A stretch of 64,000 bases of DNA, from contig NC_135260.1 of assembly GCF_964204865.1 (NCBI RefSeq), forward strand, positions 20,878,001-20,942,000, written 5' to 3'. Made by a program: the position numbers and the translations under genes. Every line of letters starts with the position of its first letter. Positions within the stretch are counted from its first letter, which is position 1. The notes below the pieces were generated by a model. The model made no database searches. It was not told where the DNA came from and saw only the letters and a program-made list of their open reading frames with translations. The stretch is from Styela clava (taxonomy: Eukaryota; Chordata; Ascidiacea; Stolidobranchia; Styelidae). Shown here piece by piece: positions 1 through 10,900 of the stretch.

Positions 1-1591
1 GCAACTATCTAAATTGCTTTGCCGCAGCGGCTTTGGAAATTCCATGCCATTTTCTCGTAGTTGTTGCAATTCAGAAAGCTGGACGAAGATCAAGTCTTAC
101 TACCTTCCTAGGACTCGCAGGAATATTTGTTGCGCTTTCGCCTGCATTTCAAAATTGTAAGTTCAATAATATTGGATTTGTATCCTTGTGTACTTAAATA
201 TTGTACTTAAATTGCTTGTAACTTATTAATAAATTTCAAGCATACTTTCGATGACTTTAAAATTGCGATCTTTTTACAGTTGAAGGAGTCTCTATAACGT
301 TTGCCATGTTGGGTAAATTTTTTGCTTCGTCGGCAATGGGAATTCTGTATTTATACACATCTGAACTGTATCCTACTCTTCTTCGAAACACTGGCATCGG
401 AATCGCATCAATGACGTCACGGTTTGGCAGTATCTGTGCTCCATTCCTTGTATTTGCAGGTGGAACATTCAATTGAATGAAAAATTAACTAAAGTAATGA
501 GCACCCTGAGAGGTTTTTCGTCTAGTGCAGGGGTTCTCATCCTTTTTCCTGTTAAGTACTCCCGAGTCATGAAATAATCAACATGATCCCCCGTGAAATT
601 ATGAAAACTCAACTGCCATCCAAGAACCCTGAAAATCTTCTCGTGACCCCCTGGGGGTGAATGCGCGTTCCTTTATTTATGTTTCCTATGAAGTTATCTT
701 CATAAAATATTTGAATATCTACTTACTCGTGTTGAATGTAGAAAAGCATGAGCTGCAGATTGTGTTTCTAGAACCGCTGACTTAACCCAACAGAATTACC
801 ATGTTATTTTCTTTTGTTCTCCGCCATTTTAGGATGAAAATTATTGCTGTGCTCAGTTGTTGCTTCCACGATAATTGAATACATATTTAAAATAAATAAC
901 TATAGTGCGATTGAAGATTTAATAAGAAATGCATGTTGTAACTTAGCAATATTTTCCAGGGGAAAATGGTAGAAGGAATATACCTTTTTATGTTATGGCG
1001 GCTTTGGGAATATCAACTGCTGGACTCTGTTTATTGTTACCAGAAACAAAACAATCTTCTTTACCCGACACCATGAAGGATGCAATTGATTTGGAAAAAT
1101 TTAGGTGGGTGTACTGTATATAAGATATCATAAGCAGAACCCATACTATGTGTCTAAATTGTGAGATTGAATTTCTATTCCAGTCAGAAAGTCGTCCATA
1201 CATGACATTAGAATTAATTTGACCCGACTTTTATGGCATAGTTTATATAATTATTAAAATATTACTCAAGTTTTTAATAAACCGACACTAGATTTAGCTC
1301 TTTCCAGAAATATATTTATAAATCGAAATATTCCGAAAACGATGCTTGTTTTTGCTTATTTGATAAAGTTATAAAAAAATAAGTATTGTCGTTTAGTTTT
1401 AGTTGTCACATCAAATATTAAGAGGAAATTAATTTGTACAAAATGCGATACGATTTTCCAGATTATTTTTGTCTTCACGAAAAAAGAACCGCAATGAGAG
1501 TCAAGCTGCTTTGACCAAAGGTGACGAATACGATGACGTCATACATGACTTTGAAGATGAACAAAGCAAAGCTGTAGAGATAAATGTTTAA
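1..1591 (+). CDS. SLC22-type organic ion transporter, copy 1 (3' part only)
   Basis: This is the C-terminal part of a major-facilitator transporter of the SLC22 (organic cation/carnitine/anion) family; the 5' exons lie off the left edge. Coding exons read as 1-156 (codon split at the edge), 280-459, 960-1104 and 1462-1591, all with GT-AG borders and phases 1, 1, 2; the stop is TAA at 1589-1591. The translation covers the last four membrane helices (visible words NYLNCFAAAALEIP, YTSELYPTLLRNTG, GLCLLLPETK) and an acidic cytoplasmic tail ending EINV. It is nearly identical to the last four exons of the complete gene at 4989-13816, which shows the true exon structure. Differences are few: Ser for Pro in the motif after PETKQS, Arg for Gly after ENG, Gly for Asp in the tail, and one codon fewer in the tail. 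Transport across the plasma membrane is inferred from the family; the substrate cannot be told. Confidence 0.9.
528..653. mobile_element. Short insertion with hAT-like ends in SLC22 copy 1
   Basis: A block of about 126 bp starts CAGGGGTTCTCATCC and ends GACCCCCTG, which resemble weak hAT terminal repeats. It sits in the intron between exons 280-459 and 960-1104. The matching intron of the paralogue (12333-12689) reads straight from TTCTAGTG into AATG without it. I could not find a clean target-site duplication, so the exact borders are approximate. Confidence 0.5.
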
Positions 1592-2772
1592 AAATTACGC
1601 ATCGCATTCTGCTCCTGGACAAGCAGCTATCTATATCCACTTGGCAAAGATTTTCATATTCGAAGGCACTAAAAAGATAGTACGATGTCTTTGTCGCTGT
1701 TTGAAGATTTTAGCAAGTATATTTGATTTGGCTTTACCGAACACAAATTAAACTATGAGCTCTCGGCAGTCGGCACTGCGTACATTGATTTAAATATTAT
1801 TTAATTTATCTCTCTCACCATTTCTTATCTAACTGACAAAGTTGTCAATTATCAAATTTGTCTGAATATGGGCCACTGAACTTAGTATCTGTTACTGTAA
1901 GAGAATGGCTAGATTGTTTTCTTCACGAAAGGAAGGGCTTGAGGCGCGTTGAACTTTCGGAAACTGAAACATACCAAGAATAGATGGTTTAAAAAACATC
2001 AGTTTTTGGCAAGTTTAATTGGGGTAAGTCTATTAAGTAGGTGAGAAAAGAGTAAACTAACATGAGGCAAATTACACTCAATTATCGCAACACACTCCTT
2101 TTGTCGAAGGCTGCCTTGATCGAATTGGTTTTGGATTGTAGTAGGCTAGTGAGCTATGTTTCATGATTTTTCTTGCTCAAAACAGCTCTCTGATATCTCG
2201 GATAAACATTCCTGTTGATATATTATGACTTTGGTGTAGATACAAACTTGGCGATAAAAGTGAAATTGAAGGCAAGAAATTTTCGAAATTATTATTCCGG
2301 CAGCGTGTGCAACTGTCAGAACTCAACGTTTTTGCGTAGTTTCACTTCGTTTTAAGGGGTATTTCAATAAAAAATACAGAAGAAAAATTGATTTTAAAAT
2401 AAGCCCTTGCTCGATAAAAATAGACTTCAATTTATTCACCAAATTATTTAAGTTGGATGGACTAAACTAGCGATAAAGTGTTTCAATTCTATTTTCAATT
2501 TGCTTTTCTTGGGGAGGGCACTGGACAATTGCAGATGATCAGAAATACATTCCACCAAAACAGCACTGTTCCTTTTTCATTGTAAACATTTGTCCATATA
2601 GGATCTGTATAAATAGCAAGCTTGAGGTTATTCTGGTAGGACCATTCATCAGAGAATAATAGGCCATGATGTGCATAATCTCAACAAATAAGCTGGTGAA
2701 TATATTAGACTCATCAAGAAGATTATAGTTGATGTTTAAATCTCGATTTTCAAAATTTTCTGAGGACTTTTG
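1592..2772. other. 3' flank of SLC22 copy 1, no gene seen
   Basis: The first 500 bases are the duplicated 3' flank. The rest is AT-rich with frequent stops in all frames and no recognised coding or RNA gene. Confidence 0.5.
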
Positions 2773-2787
2773 CATGACACCTCGAGT

Positions 2788-3194
2788 CCCCTCAATTGAA
2801 GACAGCATCTATAATTCCACGAATAATGGACAAAATTTTATATCGACTTCAGACGGGACATTGCCGTTTAAATGGGCACCTCCATAAAATAGGATGCCAT
2901 AATAATGGACTTTGCGATTTCTGTAATGTTCCAGAGACAGTAGAACATTTTCTAATGAAATGTCGTGCATATAGAAATAAAAGACGCATACTAAAGATGA
3001 AATGCCGCGATTATGTCATTGATTTTCAACTCAAAGCTATCTTACGCGACCCTAGCATTTTCCCTGCTCTTGTTGATTTTGTGAAATCTACCAAGAGAGT
3101 ACTATAGGCATATACAAAATTTAGATTTAAATTGTCTGGCGCAAAAGACTTAAATTGTTTGAAGCGCCCTATATTTCCATACAACACACACACA
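2788..3194 (+). mobile_element. 5'-truncated LINE (non-LTR retrotransposon) 3' end
   Basis: The insertion is flanked by perfect 15-bp direct repeats CATGACACCTCGAGT at 2773-2787 and 3195-3209, and ends in an ACACAC tract. It carries the last about 100 codons of a LINE ORF2 (2796-3107 plus a few codons upstream). That segment contains the C-terminal zinc-knuckle region typical of Jockey/R1/CR1-like elements: LQTGHCRLNGHL, then CDFC, then an ET-x-E-HFLMKC arrangement. The upstream reverse transcriptase and endonuclease are missing, as expected from incomplete target-primed reverse transcription. The copy cannot move on its own. Confidence 0.88.
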
Positions 3195-3209
3195 CATGAC
3201 ACCTCGAGT

Positions 3210-4164
3210 GTCAATAGAAAAAACCGACGTAAGTGCGCAAGGATAAGCTCGCTTCTTGAACTAAGTTTGTCGAGATAGCCGATATCCAAGTGACGCTCAT
3301 TCATGAACCACTCTCGACAAAGAAGTGCAGCGTCTGCGACATTGCACACAGCTTGAACAATAGTGTGAGTATTTGATGAACTTTTTCACGTAGTCGTAGG
3401 ACATAGGAGATCATACAGATACGATATTAGAATTTCAGTCGACGACGGGAAACGTAGCTGTAATATAGAGCTGTTTATTGAATGTTTAGGTACTTGCAAT
3501 TGCAACGAACATGTCAGATGCCTAACCCGAGTGCTAATTTATAGCCAATAGATATTTACCTGTGGAATAAAGAAAATAGTGTTCTTACTTCTTATTTTCG
3601 CGACTCTATTTAATCATTATTTTCTCGACTCTGTATCTATGACCGCAGAAAAATGGTTGTGGTTTGATTTAGATTTTAAATAACATTACTCTATCTCTGG
3701 GTTATTATTATTAATACCACTATTGGGTATGAATTTCCAGACATCGGCAATGTGCCTCTGAAAAGGTTTTAGAATGGAGTTGGGTGGTCGGACTTTTCAC
3801 ATCTAGGGTCGAATATGATGGATTCATTTTTAGCGTCAATTGATCAACAGCTGACGCAACTCAGTAGAGCATAACGTCAGTAAGCGTGTCGCGGAAAGTC
3901 GCGTATGGAAAAAAGATTCATTCGACGTTCTTGTGAATTATTTCCCTATCGATTTTTTATATATCTGTTCATGCTTGGGACTTTACAGAATACGTGGGTC
4001 AAACGCAGACGTTCCATTCCTGATATCAGTGAGCTTATGAGATTCCCGAATGACTTTTAGTGCATATAAGAAGTAGATTAAGCTTGGTATACTTCGTATG
4101 CAAAACGTCATGCGTAGTTGTGTACAACAAAATAATGTTTATCGAATTCTTTGGGACTACTTAT
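3210..4164. other. Intergenic, nothing recognised
   Basis: No coding region is supported. Short open frames here lack homology, splice structure or codon bias that I could recognise. Confidence 0.5.
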
Positions 4165-4173
4165 GTCTATGAT

Positions 4174-4376
4174 GGTGACCGTACATTTGAACCCACGTAC
4201 ATTTGAACCCATGTGTATATCCACGGGTTCAATCTATATGCGGGTGCTAAAACCCATGGGTTAGGGTTAGTATGGGTTCAACTATCCGTAAAACAAAAAA
4301 AAAATCATAGGTACAATAGCATACAGGTACAATTGTCATGGGTTCAAATGTACGTGGGTTCAAATGTAATGGAACC
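4174..4376. mobile_element. 203-bp foldback MITE with 9-bp target duplication
   Basis: The ends are inverted copies of each other over about 45 bases (left TACATTTGAACCCACGTACA repeated in reverse on the right), with each arm itself built of two direct copies of ACATTTGAACCCA-like words. Direct repeats GTCTATGAT flank it at 4165-4173 and 4377-4385. The interior has no reading frame. A 9-bp duplication and long inverted ends fit a non-autonomous Mutator-like element; that class assignment is inference. Confidence 0.75.
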
Positions 4377-4385
4377 GTCTATGAT

Positions 4386-4988
4386 ATGACTATCTGGCAA
4401 TCATTTGATGATGTACCTAATTGTACAAATGCTGTAAATACTTGATTTTCCAGATGTACCAACATGGGTCAACGGTTCTCGTTGTTGACTACCAAAATTA
4501 TCGTTTACTCCGACTTCGGTCTTTTACGACATTGTTTATTGATAACTGGAATACGCACGGTTAATGAAATGGGATTAAATGAGATTCTCCAATTAATATG
4601 AAATTTGCATTGGTCTGCGTCAAGGCAACCAAATGCTAACAAGTTCGCAACGTACTTTTGCCTAGTATATTTATTTCAAAGTTGATATGCCCAGACGAAG
4701 TCGAGCCTTTCAACGTGACTAGTTGAGTATTAATTAAACCAATATTTAACAAAAGAACGCCAGACTACGCGATTTGCTGCCAAAACATGAAGCAGTGCTA
4801 ATTCACAGCGCTCACACATTTGAATACATCAATTTATTTTTCGGTTAAAGTTTGTGACTAGGTCATTTTGCTTACGTTTGTTTCGAAAGTTTTTAAATTG
4901 CTAATATAGCCGTATCATTTGCAGGTGCCGATTAAATTAGGTGATATTGCCGTGTTGCTGCAGTGGTTTCGGACCGGGCTCTACTACA
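4386..4988. other. 5' region of SLC22 copy 2
   Basis: AT-rich sequence upstream of the ATG at 4989. A possible acceptor (TTTGCAG) ends at 4925, so the 5' UTR may be spliced. No TATA box or other promoter element can be assigned with confidence. Confidence 0.4.
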
Positions 4989-7900
4989 ATGGGATCTAAT
5001 TTTGAAAGTGTTTTGGAAAAAGTCGGTGGTTGGGGAAGATATCAAAAAATAGCCGTGCCTCTAATATGTTTGATGTTTGTTCCCCTCGGATTTTTCGTTT
5101 TCACACCGGTTTTCACCTACCAAACCCCTCCGCACAGATGCTTCATAAATGGAGTAGACACGGTATGCGTTTTATATTATTTTATTATCTCGGAAAAGTG
5201 AAAAATACAAAATAGCCTCGCAATAAATGGCAATGGCTGAAATTTGTAAGCGAATGAGTCGATTGAAAACAAAACATTCATGTCCAACGACTTCGTCGTT
5301 TTATAAATTCAGAAAATGTCTTTGTGGGGAATGGCTTTCGATTTTTTCTCACTTCGTTCCATCATTTGAAAATATACAGCCAACAATTGCTGTAATGTTA
5401 CGCTTCATTATTAGATTGTTTATTCGATGAAATAGTTGCAAACTGGCGACACGGCGCACATTTCGGATGCAAAATTAAATCTCTTCAATGATCTGTTTGT
5501 ATCGTTTTACTTACTTATAGCTTGTAACCACCAGATTTATCGTTAACCAAGCGAATCGCCCCGAGCCCGTGTATAGTAGAAACACTAAAATTTATTATAT
5601 TTCACGCAATGATAGGCCCCGCGTATGTTATTTGTATCACAAATTACAGCTTTTCTGTGCAATGCTTATTGTCTCAACAGTATATTTGCGGACGACAGTG
5701 TAAGTACCAAAGTACGAAATGGCATAAAAACACAAATGACGCACAGCAGTGTACACTTTTCAGCACTGTCTATTTATCGCACTACTATACCATATACTTA
5801 CGCACATCGCAATATCTCTATCATTAACTCCACTAATTCGATAGAGAAGATGTTGGGATCGGAATTGTATTCGTGTTATTCTCGTTCAAAATGGAAAATA
5901 ACCACGCGTCAGAGTATGATCAGAATTGCTGCTCAAACCCGCGATTAATATTTTAACTTTCTCAGATTGACTGCTCTTGACAGTTGAATTTGAAATACTC
6001 TCCGATTCCTCGGCTCGTTGCTCAAGTAACTTGTATCGGGGCTAGTTTATTTGCAAATAATATCCGACAATATATAACCACGTATGATGTATGCTGTGCC
6101 GAAGAATAAATTTCATGTTTTAAAAGCAACTCTGGGAAATCCTCCAAGAAAAGCTTCCAATAATTTAATCGAATAGTTTATTTTGATCTTTCTTAAAATT
6201 TGCTACAATATTTTCTGTGTAGTTAGAACTAGTGAGGTGGGGAATGTTAATAAGATCAAATCCAAATCATTACAACGAACATATATAATCAGGCAATAAC
6301 GGAAATTTCATTCATAGGTGGCTGGAAATGCTACCGCCGAAATCAATCACACAGTGCTGGAGTCTTACATACCATACAACCTATCCGAAAATGGAAAATC
6401 GGAGTTTGCCCGCTGTTCGAGGTTGCGTAGTATTCTAAACCATTTTATTTGTCTTCTGCTACAAGCGAATTGCATTTTGCTCCATTTCATATTTCTTGAT
6501 TTTCGCAATGAAATTGACTCACTTAGACTATTTATCTGCTAAACTATATATAGGCTTTTGCAGATCCTGTGGAACGTGAATGGTTAATGACATTGTCCCT
6601 TCCGTTGAATATGGAATACCGCTACTTTTTAGTATTTTTATTTTCTACTTTTACTACCAATTTTGGTGCTGTCAAATTTATCGTTTTTGAAATTGAACCC
6701 AATCCCAAAATTCACATTTCCATTTCCTCAACTGAGAAAGAATGGAAAGGTATTTATTATTTTGACTTGCTATAATAAGTCAACCAAATCAATATTTGCA
6801 CATTTAGTGAGTACACTTTTATGATTGGTAGAATTAATATTACTAAAAAAGGAGACACTTGCCATATTACTTTGTCTACCCTTTGTTACAAATATCCATG
6901 TGTCGGTTTTCTAGCTCTTCAATTTCGTTTATTTCTGTCCACCAATTAATATTAGGGAATATTGAACTATATTTGATATTGAACAATAGATTACGTGTTT
7001 GATTTAAAAAAAATATGGCTTGGTTTAATTTTTTAACTTCTAATTTATTGTCGCTATCGTAAAAATGAAAATTTGATAGCGTACATCAGGGTGGTCCAAA
7101 CCCCGGCACGCAGGTCGCATGCGTCAAGGCAGTGCCGATATGGGAATGACGTCCTTTGATACGTAAGATCACGTGTCGGCCATTTTTTTTTTATAAATAA
7201 TCATACGACGACAAGTGAAAAATTGCGCGGAGGAGAAGGAAAGTACTGGGGTAAGCATAATGAATTGTTTTGTGCAAACAGGGCCCGATGTTTTACGCAT
7301 TTGGTCTCAACTTCGCACTTTTAAGTCGCGCCGAACTCCTTGTCTGGAGAGACGTTATGTTCTCTATTTTCAAGCGTGGCCCATGTGACGGCAGGGACGA
7401 AACGCAAATATGAAGCAGTAACCAAACGCAATGTTTTGGTATTTTGTTTGTGTTCTAAATATCTTTCTTACAATAAACAAGAGAGCAATGCTAAAATATA
7501 TGGACACGGAGTAGTACAGGTATGTCGATTCCGGTACCGATATCAAATAATCTCAGCGTTTCGCGTAATGCCGCGTCAAATTGGAAACCGCCGCCACGCT
7601 TGCCGGATTAAAAACCGTGTTCTTCTGAATAAAAAATAATTCAGTGAAATTTGGAATGAAATTTCATAGGGAATTTAAGAATTATACAAAAGTAATAGCC
7701 TTCTTGACTAGAGACAACAGCAATCTTCATCCCCGAGAATTTCAAAGCAATTGGCCCAGTAGTGAATGAGAAACGCGATTTTTTCACGAGGCAACAACAA
7801 GCAGAATAAAACGATCCATAGTTCCAATTCGTGTCAAAAGCGCCACCCATACAACATAACAATAAGCTGATTTGGACGGTAAAATCGCAGTATTTTGATC

Positions 7901-10900
7901 ATATTTGGCTCTACCCCGACTGCGACCCGTTGGGCCTACTCAAAAAAATCGGACCACCCTGGCGTACATATTTGTTTTAATGCCAAAATTGATTTCCATT
8001 TCTATGTGGGGGTTGAAATTCGATCAAATTCAAAGTTCCATAACCATACAGTATTGGTGGTCAGTTCGGTGGTCAAATATGAGAGGTACGACGTCCGCTT
8101 AACACTTAGTTGTATTTTCTGACATACATTTTCACGCGGATATTAAGGTATCTGTATTTTGACATTAGGAATATTTTCAAACCAGCAATATACAAACTGA
8201 TCACAGAACGTATTTGCAAAGTCTTACAATTATTACAAGTCTCAACTACAATTTTTCACTAACTTTCGGTCATTTTAAAAGGTTTGTAATCACCGAATCA
8301 ACATCATATTGGAATGTTAACACAACGACTACACCTGTGTATCAACAGACCAACACTACCAGATCAATGGAAAAATGTCTCGATGGTTGGATTTACATGG
8401 ACCCAGAAGGTAGAACCAGTGCTACCACCGAGGTATCTTTCATATATTAATCTATCAGATAAAATTGTAAAAATACCAAAACTCTTTGGCGCACTATTTG
8501 TTGTGACTTGTGATCACCACATAATTCGGTCGAGTGTTACGTGTTTTGCTCGTGATATTACAGCAGAATCAAATATTTAGAAAATTAAAATAAAATATCT
8601 GTATGGTAATTTATTTTTCAAAAAATCCTTATTAATATCACCAGTTTTCCATAGTATTTGTATGATTTTCAGTACAATCTGGTGTGCGATGATGCTTGGA
8701 AGAAACCATTACTTACATCGGGTTTGATGATCGGATTGTTCCTTGGAAGCATCATATCAGGACCTATAACTGATAGGTAAATATTACAGATAAACAGAAG
8801 TTGAACGGCATTATATAACGTTGTGAATAAAAGTACAAATAGCTATATTTTCTAGTAATGACATGGATGTCGTGGGTCGGTTAATATTTTTCAGTGTGGA
8901 TTGAGATATATTGCTATCATATCTATGCATTAAATATACTCGCGTTTCAAGTAACTGGGATTTCATAAAGATATTTATATGGCCGTAAATAATATGGTAT
9001 ATATATATGCCTCCTATTGTGAATTAAAATTTAAATACGCAGGTTTGGAAGAAGAACTACGTGTCTCGTTAACATGGTATTAAACACAGTCTCGGTGATT
9101 GGATTCAGCTTCATTTCATCTTACGAAGCTTTATTGGTCATGATAATTGCTATTGGGACAAGTCATATAATTTGGTATTCTTGTACGTTCGTGTTAGGTG
9201 AGTAAATGTGTATTTTCATTTCCGTGCTAAAGATTATGAATATGGTTTAACTGTTACAGTGAACGTTGCCTCAAATACTTAGCCTGTCTAGTTCTGTATG
9301 TTCGCTTGTTTATAGGTAAATATATATTTATACACGAACATTCTGCTGAATGTGTAATTAAATTTACAGAAAATTAGCAGTTTGGAAAAATGGGACCTTG
9401 TTTTGTGTTAGTGCAGATTTCATAATTATATACCTCAATCGGTCAGAGATATTTAATAAAACGCTACGAGACCAAAGTCAAATTGGGCGAATCGCGTCAA
9501 ACAGAATACATGTGAACAACCGTAACTAGTTATCCGTGTTTCATTCTTGAATACTGGATTAACACACAATTCATTATTTATTGTTTTAAGTAGATTTTAA
9601 CAACGTTTACCATAATTGGATTCAATAACTTGCGGTAAAAATTTCTTTAAAAAAACCTCGCCAATTTTTTTGCAACGAACTACATAAGAAACGTTTTTGA
9701 TCAAATCTTCGATAATATTTGTCGTAATTTTAGCATAGAATGTGATTTAAGACAACATTTCATAATATTGCGGCAAAAATTCCGCATGCTAACGTTCATA
9801 TTATTTATGAAATTTTCAATACATTGATGAAAATGCAGTTTGGGCATGCAGTTAAGAGTTTTCGGAGACTTTTGCAATTTCCCTATGTCGTTGCTTGTGA
9901 ACAATATTTACCATATCATAGAGTTTGTTTATTTCATTGTTTAATATTACTAGTTTAATCTATCGTAACAATGTGTCTCCTGTGTTCATTTCAATGAAAG
10001 TAATGATGATATTCTTTAATTATATTCTTCAATTTATTTAAATATATTTCACTCTTTGGCAGCGCAAGAACTCGTTGACAGAAAACACCGAGCCCTTGTC
10101 GCCTGTATGATTAACGTTATATATGCTATTGGATACATGCTTCTGCCAGCAGTTGCATACATTTTCAAAGATTGGCGTTGGATTATAAGATCCCTTGGTC
10201 TTGGCAGTGCATTTTTTCTTCCGTACATTTTGTGAGTAATTTGTTATCTTTTTTGTGACGAAACTTCTTCTTCTTCTCTCTAGATACCGTTGAACTTCCA
10301 GGAACAGACTCGTTAATATATTAAGGTTAAAGTAATATCTGTTTAAACTTCCTGGTGTATTTTGAAGGTCGCATAGTGACATGTAACCAGTTCCATATTA
10401 GATCTGCGTGACGCACAGCCTTTAATCATCTCAAGTGACCAAATTATCCAAATATATCGCGAGAATGTGAATTTTGCCGTTTCCTTTCCCTGTTTTTGTA
10501 TAGTAATTCAGTGCATTAAATTACAGCACAAAATAAATGGATGCCTTTGTTATGTTAAGCAATACAAGTAAAATTATTTTTAATTAGGATTATAACACTT
10601 AGTTTTTTTGTTTTTTTTTTAACTTGGATTGTATTCGTACATATATATCTTATAATTATGCTTGTTTATACCTCAGCCTCCTTCCAGAATCGCCGAGGTG
10701 GCTTGCTTCACAAGGACGGATTGATGAAGCAATTAAAGTATTAAAACGAATTGCAGTAATAAACGGAGTAGATCAAACGGTATTGCAAGACCTAAACACA
10801 AACAACATGGAACTGGTAAGTAATTTATAATCATCACCATGCTGTGTAACATGATAGCAACAGTGAGGGCATGTTCATTCTCACTTGTTTGCTCATGCAT

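Larger units (their letters stand above)
1..2090 (+). repeat. Segmental tandem duplication, left copy
   Basis: From the first base to about 2090 the sequence matches 11872 to about 14435, covering four exons, their introns and roughly 500 bases of 3' flank (for example the block with CTCCTGGACAAGCAGCTATC near 1615 and 13860). Similarity fades after about 2090. Introns align as well as exons, apart from private insertions in each copy, so this is a recent DNA-level duplication with a period of about 11.9 kb and not two anciently separate genes. Confidence 0.85.

Noticed and set aside
4941..4988. Upstream start MILPCCCSGFG for SLC22 copy 2
   Set aside because: The extension is not family-like; the ATG at 4989 gives the usual SLC22 N-terminus.
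8314..8580. 88-codon ORF in another frame over SLC22 exon 3
   Set aside because: It is a frame shadow of the true exon 8282-8432.
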